Assembly: GCA_028868235.1 (NCBI GenBank)
Contig: JAGWUW010000108.1
Coordinates: 1-7,944, forward strand
DNA: 7,944 bases
Reading direction: 5' to 3'
DNA from: Betaproteobacteria bacterium
GTDB lineage: Bacteria; Pseudomonadota; Gammaproteobacteria; Burkholderiales; Rhodocyclaceae
This document shows positions 1 to 5,154 of the stretch, piece by piece (positions within the stretch are counted from its first letter, which is position 1; every line of letters starts with the position of its first letter). The notes beneath the pieces were generated by a model. The model did no database searches. It was given only the letters and a program-made list of their open reading frames with translations, and was not told the DNA's origin. The translations under genes and the position numbers were made by a program.

Positions 1-284
1 ATCATGTTGCGGTCAAAAAGTTCGAGCGGATACGCAATCCGCATGTCCTCACTCGCCTCGTCGATGTAATAGACCAGCGCATCGACGCCCTTGGTGAAAT
101 CGTCGGTGGTGCATACCTCGACATTGGTACCGGTCGAGGATTCGGCTGCGAAGTGGGCAGCGGCAGCCAGATAGCTGTGGCCGGCCTTGGGTCTCATCCG
201 GTAGGCGCACAGGATGTGCTTACCGCCGGCGATCAGCTCGGCTTCTTTGAGGCTGAGGTCGGCATAACGGTTCGATTGGTCCAT
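1..284 (-). CDS. cbbM: Ribulose-1,5-bisphosphate carboxylase/oxygenase, form II large subunit (N-terminal part, cut by window edge)
   Basis: Form II RuBisCO fixes CO2 onto ribulose-1,5-bisphosphate in the Calvin-Benson-Bassham cycle. It works in the cytoplasm as dimers or higher oligomers of one subunit type, with no small subunit. Only the first 94 codons are visible, about a fifth of the usual ~460 residues. The reading begins [12 protein letters not shown] and closely follows Rhodospirillum rubrum CbbM as I remember it, including the AAESSTGTN block (residues 46-54) with Glu48, an active-site residue contributed by the N-terminal domain. It also has the [14 protein letters not shown] stretch (59-72) and ends near PLELFDRNM. 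The start ATG is supported by a strong ribosome binding site 6 nt upstream. The gene reads out of the window to the left. Form II enzymes tolerate high CO2 and low O2, which suggests facultative autotrophy. Family assignment is very secure; the rest of the gene cannot be judged. Confidence 0.96.
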   Translation of the reverse strand, partial: MDQSNRYADLSLKEAELIAGGKHILCAYRMRPKAGHSYLAAAAHFAAESSTGTNVEVCTTDDFTKGVDALVYYIDEASEDMRIAYPLELFDRNM

Positions 285-290
285 CGTTTC

Positions 291-297
291 TCTCCTT
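291..297 (-). promoter_or_regulatory. Ribosome binding site of cbbM
   Basis: On the minus strand this reads AAGGAGA, a near-perfect anti-16S complement, 6 nt before the ATG at 284. It fixes the cbbM start codon and is the strongest Shine-Dalgarno sequence in the window. Confidence 0.85.
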
Positions 298-342
298 GGA
301 GTGGTCGGGGCAACGTGATGGACTGAATGCTAGGCGTGGCTA

Positions 343-373
343 TTGATAAATAATAGTCACGTATTTTTATCAA
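343..373. promoter_or_regulatory. Interrupted palindrome between cbbM and the PEP-CTERM gene, candidate regulator site
   Basis: TTGATAAA (343-350) and TTTATCAA (366-373) form a perfect 8-bp inverted repeat with a 15-bp centre, in a strikingly AT-rich patch of an otherwise GC-rich window. It lies 58-90 bp upstream of the cbbM start codon and about 195 bp upstream of the divergent gene at 568. That is where the LysR-type activator CbbR would be expected to bind a cbb promoter. One TNA-N7-TNA match (347-359) to the usual CbbR half-site pattern lies inside it, but that pattern is loose. The minus strand also carries a TTGATA (368-373) that could act as a -35 element, without a convincing -10 at normal spacing. 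The inverted repeat is seen directly; the regulator is inferred. Confidence 0.45.
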
Positions 374-567
374 ATTGTTCAGTGTTGATTGATGTATTCC
401 AGAGTGCTTTGCTTGTCATAGTGGATTCCTTGTCCTTATGCAGGATTTTTGTGTCAACTGTGAAAACCGTCACGACTCTACTGTTTGCCTCAATCTAACC
501 TCTGTTTCGAGGCATTTTTGGCATCTGTCTTTCCTTCTTTTTCATTTACCTGAACCGGAAAAAAACA

Positions 568-1179
568 ATGAAGCTCAAAAAGATCGTCGCGGTGCTGTGG
601 GGCGGCCTGTTCGCTGTCGCGGCGCATTCAGGGGTGGTTACTATTAGCGCGACTAAGGATGCCACCATTGGTGATGGGGCCAATCAATACGGGAATACCG
701 AGTACCGCTGGGTTGGCAACAAATATGGCAACTACTTCTCAATTTTCGGTTTTGATCTGAGTTCGCTGACGGGCTATGACATCACGGCCGTTGCTTTCTC
801 TGCCTACCATAACTTTAGCGACGGTGATTCGAATGTCGGCGCCAGGATCGGTACGAACAATAGCTGGGATCCGGCCACCGTAGTCACTTACTCGGGGCTG
901 GGTGGTGTTCTTGATCGGGAATTGGCCAGTGCTCAGAATTTAAATCAGTACCAGACTTGGAATTTGGGTGCTGTTTCCGGCAATGCGCTGACGGTGGCAC
1001 TGGTCAATCTCGGCAGTGGTTGGAACGACTACCAGGCAATTCTCAGCCCCAATCACCAAGAGGCCTTTCTGTCGGTGACCTATACAGAGCGTAACAACGT
1101 ACCTGAGCCCGGCTCTTTGGCGCTGCTTGGTCTTGGGGTGCTTGGGATGGTTTCCCTTCGGCGTCCTGCCAAGGCTTAA
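568..1179 (+). CDS. Secreted DNRLRE-like PEP-CTERM sorting domain protein
   Basis: This 203-residue exported protein is probably processed and anchored or released by the exosortase/EpsH system, which recognises C-terminal PEP-CTERM signals in bacteria that make extracellular polysaccharide. Residues 1-21 form a signal peptide (KLKK, a hydrophobic core, then AVAAHS). The body (about 24-172) resembles DNRLRE/CBM96-type beta-sandwich domains: a TKDATIGDG opening (29-37), an aromatic-rich middle, a GFDLSSL strand (61-67) and a closing FLSVTYTE (167-174). The C-terminus is a textbook PEP-CTERM: VPEP at 178-181, a hydrophobic helix at about 183-197, then the basic tail RRPAKA. There are no cysteines. 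The start is the first ATG giving a signal peptide; only a weak GGA lies upstream. No exosortase gene is in the window. The gene stands alone, divergent from cbbM and convergent with its right neighbour. The sorting signal is certain; the DNRLRE assignment and any carbohydrate-binding role are inferred. Confidence 0.9.
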   Translation: MKLKKIVAVLWGGLFAVAAHSGVVTISATKDATIGDGANQYGNTEYRWVGNKYGNYFSIFGFDLSSLTGYDITAVAFSAYHNFSDGDSNVGARIGTNNSWDPATVVTYSGLGGVLDRELASAQNLNQYQTWNLGAVSGNALTVALVNLGSGWNDYQAILSPNHQEAFLSVTYTERNNVPEPGSLALLGLGVLGMVSLRRPAKA

Positions 1180-1189
1180 AAGGGAGCAA

Positions 1190-1204
1190 GCCCCGTGTAG
1201 GGGC
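1190..1204 (+). terminator. Short GC stem-loop just after the PEP-CTERM gene
   Basis: GCCCC (1190-1194) and GGGGC (1200-1204) pair perfectly around a GTGTA loop, beginning 11 nt after the stop codon. No T-run follows, so it is not a canonical intrinsic terminator. It may act as an mRNA 3'-end stabiliser or a weak terminator. Confidence 0.4.
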
Positions 1205-1265
1205 AACGAAGGAAGGCCGGAGATTCTATTCGACAGGCTGTCCTGAGTCGTTTCTGAATCGAGGT

Positions 1266-1296
1266 GGGCCGGTGCTGGCACAAACAGCACCGGCCC
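1266..1296. terminator. Strong 11-bp perfect stem-loop between convergent genes
   Basis: GGGCCGGTGCT (1266-1276) and AGCACCGGCCC (1286-1296) are perfect reverse complements with a 9-nt loop, the most stable hairpin in the intergenic DNA here. It lies between the plus-strand gene ending at 1179 and the minus-strand gene ending at 1362, so it could end transcripts from both sides. Neither strand has a T-tract after it, so Rho-independent termination in the E. coli sense is not supported. Confidence 0.5.
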
Positions 1297-1304
1297 GAAC
1301 CGCA

Positions 1305-1327
1305 TCGCCGGGGAGAGAATCCGGCGA
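1305..1327. terminator. 7-bp perfect stem-loop beside the strong hairpin
   Basis: TCGCCGG (1305-1311) pairs with CCGGCGA (1321-1327) around a 9-nt loop. It lies 35 bp beyond the stop codon of the minus-strand gene at 1362-1793 and probably belongs to the same 3'-end region as the neighbouring stem. It lacks a T-run. Confidence 0.35.
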
Positions 1328-1361
1328 CATGGTTGTGGAACGCGGCTTGTGACCTTGAACC

Positions 1362-1793
1362 TTATCGCTCCGCGTGGAGCAAGTCATTTTCGTTCCCGTG
1401 AGCCAACTCGTGTTCAACCAGACGGATGGCACGTAGGAGGTCGGCCTTGGCTTGGGCGGAGATGTACCGGTCGGCGATGGTGAATACCCGGCGCAGTCGC
1501 TGGCCGAGCTCCGGCGTCGAAATGCCAACAGTCGCAACCTCGAGCAACGGGCGCTGGATTGACTCGTAGAGGTGGATCGAGCGGATGTCCTTGTGCATGT
1601 AGGCAAGGGCCATGGCGACGTTGAAGATACCGATGATCGACGACAGGTAGAGTGGATTCGGCCGACCTTCACTCAACAACAGACTCAGGTGCACGTGCGG
1701 CCGGAGCATGAACTGGACGAGTTCCGGCTCGGACAGGCGGACCGCCATGGGATTAACGGTACGTTTGATGTGGCTTCTGCGAGGCTTGCTCAT
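1362..1793 (-). CDS. Small basic protein of unknown function
   Basis: This 143-residue soluble protein is not one I can name. It starts MSKPRRSHIKRTVNPM, a basic tail typical of small conserved betaproteobacterial hypothetical proteins that begin MSKPR(K/R) and carry an early NP motif. That resemblance is from memory and untested. The rest is predicted mostly helical: about 22-42, 48-68 (moderately hydrophobic, not convincing as a membrane span), 70-90, 95-112 and 113-137. Charged residues are dense, there is no cysteine, and there is no signal peptide. The start is the first in-frame ATG after an upstream TAG at about 1880; no Shine-Dalgarno sequence is visible. A second start at Met16 (1748) is possible but no better supported. 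It stands apart from the genes around it, with hairpin-rich DNA on both sides. The basic N-terminus would suit nucleic-acid binding, but that is a guess. Confidence 0.7.
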   Translation of the reverse strand: MSKPRRSHIKRTVNPMAVRLSEPELVQFMLRPHVHLSLLLSEGRPNPLYLSSIIGIFNVAMALAYMHKDIRSIHLYESIQRPLLEVATVGISTPELGQRLRRVFTIADRYISAQAKADLLRAIRLVEHELAHGNENDLLHAER

Positions 1794-2103
1794 AGGTTGT
1801 CTTGTCGTTGGTTCGAATTCGCACCACGGAGCTGCTGGAGCATGCCGGGCAGGGTGAGGCTGTGAACGAATGCACTAGCGTAGTGCGTAGTTGCCGATTG
1901 GCACACCTGATCGGGGCGAGGTCGGAAGCGATCAGGGGGCGCTCGCCCGGGGCTGATGCCCTTGAAGGATGAGGAGCGCCGGCAATCGGCGCGTAGCTGC
2001 GGTGCTACGACTCGGAATAGGCTGCGTTGCCTGTTCGGGATAGAAGCAATTTGCGCGCCAAGAGGTGGCGGCGAGGCCTGAGAGGTTCTGTAAGCCGATA
2101 CTC
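1794..2103. other. Gene-free stretch with clustered short inverted repeats
   Basis: This 310-bp region lies between the end of the acpH operon and the start of the unknown small gene, all on the minus strand. Reading frames crossing it give low-complexity, arginine/proline/serine-rich translations without family resemblance, and I do not accept them as genes. It must hold the promoter of the gene at 1793, but I see no clear -35/-10 pair. Its main content is the run of perfect stems at 1872-2009, described separately. Confidence 0.6.
1872..2009. repeat. Cluster of seven adjacent perfect stem-loops, possible structured RNA
   Basis: Seven perfect inverted repeats follow one another almost without gaps. 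They are GCACTA/TAGTGC (1872-1886, 3-nt loop), TGCC/GGCA (1892-1903), CCTGATCG/CGATCAGG (1906-1936, 15-nt loop), GGGC/GCCC (1937-1948), GGGC/GCCC (1950-1961), GCGCCG/CGGCGC (1976-1992, 5-nt loop) and GTAGC/GCTAC (1993-2008, extendable by one C-G pair at 1992/2009). The stems differ in sequence, so this is not a copied repeat unit. It could be a folded non-coding RNA, the 3' end of the operon transcript, or partly chance in GC-rich DNA, since the 4-bp stems alone mean little. No T-run follows on either strand. Confidence 0.4.
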
Positions 2104-2679
2104 CTATGCCCACTGCGATACGAAACGCTGCGCATCAGCATACCACCACGCAAAATCCTCGGCGAATCCGGCGGCATCGACGGCGAAAGCCTGTTCGCCG
2201 CCGGCCAGCGGATTTGGCTGACGGGCACGGTGTGCCATGCGATACAGCACATCTGCGATGCCGGCCAGATCGGCATAACTGTGCAACCAATCTTCGCTGG
2301 CCATCAGGCGCATGGCTGGGTGGGTCTGCTCCGGCAGATCAAGCAGCCGGGCATCAATGTGGCGGTAGACTGCAGCACAGAAGTGCTCTAGCGGCACCGG
2401 CCTCAGTTGCGCCCAGTCGCGGGCCAACAGGTGGTCATAGAAGATGTCGACCAGCACCCCGGCGTAGCGCCGACGGTCGGCGGCGACCCGGTTGCGGCTA
2501 CGCTGGAAGGCCGGGTGCGTTTCGGCATGGCTGTCGATGGCCCGGTGCAGTGCGACGCCGCGTGCGAGGTCGGACGGCAGTGTGCCGGGTAGCGGTCCCT
2601 TGATCCAGTCGCCGACCACTCCTCCGACGATCAGCGCAGGGTCGTTACCGGCCAGCACGGCGTGAGCCAGGTAGTTCAT
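2104..2679 (-). CDS. acpH: Acyl carrier protein phosphodiesterase (AcpH family)
   Basis: AcpH hydrolyses the phosphodiester that links 4'-phosphopantetheine to acyl carrier protein, turning holo-ACP back to apo-ACP in the cytoplasm. The 191-residue product is close to E. coli AcpH (193) and shares its landmarks: the MNYLAH start (E. coli MNFLAH), GDWIKG with Asp24 in the same place as a metal-site aspartate of the family, LHRAID (44-49), and DIFYDHLLARDW (78-89), matching the HD-like helix of E. coli. The frame stays open upstream to 2781, but the added residues are proline/serine-rich and overlap the previous gene. Family alignment therefore places the start at the ATG at 2679. Its weak AGG ribosome site overlaps the stop codon of the preceding gene, 7 bp away, which suggests translational coupling. 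It is the last gene of the operon. Function is well supported by family; the operon link to its neighbours is by gene order only. Confidence 0.9.
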   Translation of the reverse strand: MNYLAHAVLAGNDPALIVGGVVGDWIKGPLPGTLPSDLARGVALHRAIDSHAETHPAFQRSRNRVAADRRRYAGVLVDIFYDHLLARDWAQLRPVPLEHFCAAVYRHIDARLLDLPEQTHPAMRLMASEDWLHSYADLAGIADVLYRMAHRARQPNPLAGGEQAFAVDAAGFAEDFAWWYADAQRFVSQWA

Positions 2680-2686
2680 GCTCGAC

Positions 2687-3301
2687 CTACTGTCGTTCCG
2701 TGTAGGTCGGTAGGGTGATGCGGAAGGCGATGGCTGCCAGGCGGGCGACGAGGACGATGGCCATGCCGGCACCGGCCGCAATCACCGGAGCGACTTCCAG
2801 CGTCTGCAATCCGATCAGAGCCAAGGCACCGGCCCACGCCGCCGAGGCGTATAACTCGCCGCGCACGAAGACGAGCGGTACCTCGTTGCATAGCACATCG
2901 CGCAGCACGCCGCCGACGACGCCGGTGGTCACCCCGAGCAGACTGGCAACCAGCCAGGGCGCCTGCCATTCGAGGGCGACCTGCGTGCCGGTGATGGTGA
3001 ATAGCGCAAGGCCGATGGCGTCGGGGACCAGGAACAGACGCTGCGGCAGCTTCAGTCCGCGCACGACGAAAAAGACGACCAGTGTGGTAGCGATGGCGAC
3101 CAGTAGGTAGGTCTGGTCAGCGATCCAGAATACCTTGCGATCGAGCAGCACGTCGCGTACCGTGCCGCCGCCAAGCGCAGTGGCCGTGCCGACCATCACC
3201 GCCCCGACCAGGTCCATCCGCTGGCGGCCGGCATCGAGCACGCCGGTCAGGGCGTTGACGCTTACGGCGATAAGCGCGGTCCAGTAGAGGAGTGTTTCCA
3301 T
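2687..3301 (-). CDS. TRIC/UPF0126 family inner-membrane channel or transporter (YicG/YadS-like)
   Basis: This 204-residue, very hydrophobic protein has two tandem UPF0126 repeats, the signature of bacterial TRIC-type proteins (PF03458, labelled glycine transporter in some databases). Each repeat carries the diagnostic glycine-rich kinked-helix motif: LGGGTVRDVLL at 43-53 and VGGVLRDVLCNEVP at 129-141. About seven membrane spans fit the hydrophobicity (near 5-22, 31-47, 62-80, 89-108, 116-133, 150-166 and 169-190). Relatives form trimeric cation-conducting pores, but the substrate varies between reports, so I name none. The ATG at 3301 is the first in frame and follows the upstream stop by 13 bp; the ribosome site is weak, as expected for a coupled downstream gene. 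It lies between the exported GppA-like gene and acpH. The family is certain, the transported species unknown. Confidence 0.9.
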   Translation of the reverse strand: METLLYWTALIAVSVNALTGVLDAGRQRMDLVGAVMVGTATALGGGTVRDVLLDRKVFWIADQTYLLVAIATTLVVFFVVRGLKLPQRLFLVPDAIGLALFTITGTQVALEWQAPWLVASLLGVTTGVVGGVLRDVLCNEVPLVFVRGELYASAAWAGALALIGLQTLEVAPVIAAGAGMAIVLVARLAAIAFRITLPTYTERQ

Positions 3302-3314
3302 GACCGGCAGGCGC

Positions 3315-4412
3315 TTAGTGGTTTGTCGGCTTGGCTGGGCATGTTGCCGGGTCGCTGAAGTAGGCAGCGACGCCTAGGCCGCGCAGACGCTGCAGATAGC
3401 AGTCGTAGTGTTTGGCCCAATGGTAGCCCCGATCATCGGCGAGCAGCCCGGGCAGGTTGGTCAGGTCGATTTCAGCGACGTGCAGGTCGTGGCCACCGGT
3501 GGCCTCTATCAAGCCCTCAACCAGTAGCAGGTCGGAGATCAAGTAGGCGGCATGTTTGCGCTCAACGCCCAGACGCTCGGCCATGTCGTCGAGGCTCAGA
3601 CCGGCATTCAGCTCTAGCGTGGCGCGCAGCATGGTCGGGGAAATCTCGGCTAGAGCGACCGGACGATTGAACAGGTGGGCAACGGCGGGTGCGACACCGC
3701 GCGTCACCGGACGGCTGATGGCGGTCAGTGTTGCCCCTTGCGGCAGCTCACGGGTAATCCCTTCCAAGCGTTCACGTAGCAGACGGCGGGCAGCTTCGAG
3801 GTCCTGGACGCTCATCGGTTGCAGGGTGCAGGACAGCTCAGTACTGTTGCGCAGCGCTTTGCACAGTTCGTGGTGCCACAGTTTCTGGCCGAACAAGGCG
3901 CCGAAGGAGTGGCGTTCGCCCGCCACTTGCAGGCTACCGCCGCCGATGTCGAGAATGTGGCTGGTCGTCAGTCGAGAGCCAAGCAACTGGTGGGCACCCT
4001 GATAGCCATAGGCGCCTTCCTGGCGCTGCGGAATGACCAGCACGGCGACGCCGCTGGCACTACGGATGGCTTCCAGGTCAATCGCCAGCTTTTTCTGGTC
4101 TTCCTTGGCAGCGATGCGCCAGGCGGAAAAACCGCCACCCAACCGGAGGCAGTCCTTGTCGAAACCACCTTGGTTTGGCAGGTCGCGCAGGGCAGCGACG
4201 GTCGGTGGCAGGGTTTCGGCCAGCCCGCGTCCGGCAGACAGCGGGGTGAGGTAGTCGATGTCCGCCCGCATCACCTCCGGCCGGCCGGATTCACCGGCAC
4301 GGATGCCGGAGGAACCCATGTCGAAGGCGATACGGCAGGGCTCGCCGGCAGTGGCGACGGAGACAAGCAGGCTGCCGGCCAGGCCGGCGAGCAGGCGAAT
4401 GAGACGCGGCAT
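3315..4412 (-). CDS. Exported Ppx/GppA-like phosphatase (ASKHA fold) with signal peptide
   Basis: The 365-residue protein belongs to the exopolyphosphatase/pppGpp-phosphohydrolase family by its core motifs. These are a phosphate-1 loop IAFDMGSSGIRAGES (28-42, Asp31), a stretch ending QEGAYGYQG (131-139) whose Glu132 has the same spacing to the following glycine as the catalytic Glu121 of E. coli Ppx, and a phosphate-2 loop ILDIGGGSLQVAGE (153-166, Asp155). Family members are normally cytoplasmic and about 300-510 residues. This one begins with a clear signal peptide (residues 1-22, basic start, hydrophobic core, ATA before GEP). It has six cysteines after it (26, 88, 184, 195, 338, 358), an even number that would suit disulphides in the periplasm. 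The C-terminal HD domain of long Ppx/GppA proteins is absent. It lies 5 bp after the DUF4337 gene and 13 bp before the TRIC gene. The substrate is unknown: polyphosphate or a nucleotide outside the cytoplasm is possible. The fold is fairly sure; the location is a strong inference. Confidence 0.85.
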   Translation of the reverse strand: MPRLIRLLAGLAGSLLVSVATAGEPCRIAFDMGSSGIRAGESGRPEVMRADIDYLTPLSAGRGLAETLPPTVAALRDLPNQGGFDKDCLRLGGGFSAWRIAAKEDQKKLAIDLEAIRSASGVAVLVIPQRQEGAYGYQGAHQLLGSRLTTSHILDIGGGSLQVAGERHSFGALFGQKLWHHELCKALRNSTELSCTLQPMSVQDLEAARRLLRERLEGITRELPQGATLTAISRPVTRGVAPAVAHLFNRPVALAEISPTMLRATLELNAGLSLDDMAERLGVERKHAAYLISDLLLVEGLIEATGGHDLHVAEIDLTNLPGLLADDRGYHWAKHYDCYLQRLRGLGVAAYFSDPATCPAKPTNH

Positions 4413-4417
4413 GACGC

Positions 4418-4993
4418 TCAGAGGTGCAGGTAGCCCATGACGCCAGCGGCCAGCCCGAGAGCCGAGGCACCGTAGACGCCGACCAGCATCCAGCGCTTGC
4501 GAGTCAGCAGCGTGATGGCAGACAGCGCAATGGCGATCTGGATCAGCGTGGTGGCCAGCGCCCAGCGTTCATGGACGTGCATTTCCTTGTTGCTGTGCTC
4601 GTCAGAGGCCTTGGCTTCGGCTTCCAGCTTATCGGCCTCGACCTTGATCTCTTCCTTTTCCTTCTTGTAACGCTCGATGGCTGCCTTGAACTTCTCCTGG
4701 GCCTCGCCGGTGGTCAGCGTGACTGACAGTTCGGCCAGGTTTTGCTTGTTGCTCTTGGCCTGGTAGTAGTTCCACTGGTTGGAAGCAGCCGTCTTCTGGA
4801 TGGCCGCATCATTTTTGTAGAGCAGTGCAGCGTTCTGCGAGTGGCCGCCCATGTAGCCGAAGATGGCGCCGATGGTGGACAGTACGGCTGTGAGCACCGC
4901 GATGCGCGATGTGAAGTTGTCGCCGCCATGCTGGGCGACATGCTCGACTTCGTGGTCGTGCGGACCGTGAACGTGAAAACCGTGACCGGACAT
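4418..4993 (-). CDS. DUF4337 membrane protein with His-rich N-terminus
   Basis: This 191-residue protein matches the DUF4337 family (PF14235, function unknown) in layout and in its central motif around SNQWNYYQAKSNKQ (71-84). A cytoplasmic-looking N-terminus with seven histidines in residues 4-22 (H4, H7, H9, H12, H14, H18, H22) comes first. A membrane span follows at about 30-48, then a long charged helix likely to form a coiled coil (about 97-130, rich in K and E), and two more spans at about 144-163 and 167-187. There are no cysteines. The start is well supported: AGAAGGAA lies 5 nt upstream, with a plausible promoter before it. It is the first gene of a four-gene run, and the next gene starts 5 bp after its stop. 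The His-rich stretch could bind metal ions, but such tails vary within families. Identity is firm at family level; the role is unknown. Confidence 0.9.
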   Translation of the reverse strand: MSGHGFHVHGPHDHEVEHVAQHGGDNFTSRIAVLTAVLSTIGAIFGYMGGHSQNAALLYKNDAAIQKTAASNQWNYYQAKSNKQNLAELSVTLTTGEAQEKFKAAIERYKKEKEEIKVEADKLEAEAKASDEHSNKEMHVHERWALATTLIQIAIALSAITLLTRKRWMLVGVYGASALGLAAGVMGYLHL

Positions 4994-4998
4994 TGGGG

Positions 4999-5006
4999 TT
5001 CCTTCT
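4999..5006 (-). promoter_or_regulatory. Ribosome binding site of the DUF4337 gene
   Basis: On the minus strand this reads AGAAGGAA, ending 5 nt before the ATG at 4993. It supports that start and is much stronger than the sites of the three genes downstream, as expected for the first gene of an operon. Confidence 0.75.
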
Positions 5007-5030
5007 TTGGGAGAATTTTGGGGAGGAATG

Positions 5031-5058
5031 ATTCTATATTGGGATGGTCCTCGGGCAA
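5031..5058 (-). promoter_or_regulatory. Candidate sigma-70 promoter for the DUF4337-acpH operon
   Basis: Read on the minus strand, TTGCCC (5058-5053, 4 of 6 matches to the -35 consensus) and TAGAAT (5036-5031, 5 of 6 to the -10) are separated by 16 bp and end about 38 bp before the DUF4337 start codon. It lies in the 161-bp gap after the histidine kinase gene, so the operon probably has its own transcription start. No operator-like repeat is obvious around it. This is a pattern match only. Confidence 0.45.
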
Positions 5059-5154
5059 GAGGGTAAGGTTGCGCGGGGGCGAACCGTTACATTTTCCTGC
5101 GCGGCATGCTTTTCCATCGATCAAGCGCTCTGCTTGTCGACTCGATGTGCTAAT

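Noticed and set aside
343..373. FNR/ANR site reading of the TTGAT...ATCAA half-sites
   Set aside because: FNR-type sites need about 4 bp between the half-sites. Here they are 21 bp apart, so only the general palindrome is reported.
374..567. Sigma-54 (-24/-12) promoter for the PEP-CTERM gene, as reported for some PEP-CTERM genes
   Set aside because: I found no GG-N10-GC arrangement with acceptable flanks. A weak TTGTCA at 413-418 has no good -10 partner either, so no promoter is called.
438..647. Plus-strand reading frame of 69 codons overlapping the start of the PEP-CTERM gene
   Set aside because: It lies mostly in AT-rich upstream DNA, overlaps the real signal peptide in another frame, and has no recognisable protein features.
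1807..1830. tRNA-like TTCGAAT sequence followed by CACCA
   Set aside because: The flanking bases do not form a T-arm stem, and no D-arm, anticodon arm or acceptor stem can be found upstream. Chance resemblance.
1790..2113. Minus-strand reading frame of 107 codons across the gene-free stretch
   Set aside because: Its translation is low-complexity and Arg/Pro/Ser-rich, it overlaps both neighbouring genes at its ends, and it runs through the hairpin cluster. It is probably an open frame caused by GC-rich DNA.
2106..2603. Long plus-strand reading frames opposite acpH and the other minus-strand operon genes
   Set aside because: They are antisense shadows in GC-rich DNA: Arg/Pro-rich translations without family resemblance, lying opposite well-identified genes.
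2680..2781. Upstream extension of the AcpH frame to an ATG at 2781
   Set aside because: The extra 34 residues are Pro/Ser/Arg-rich, have no counterpart in E. coli AcpH, and overlap the TRIC gene. The MNYLAH start at 2679 aligns exactly with the family.
5122..5136. Stem CAAGC/GCTTG downstream of the histidine kinase as a terminator
   Set aside because: The stem is only 5 bp, of modest stability, and no T-run follows on the minus strand; too weak to annotate.
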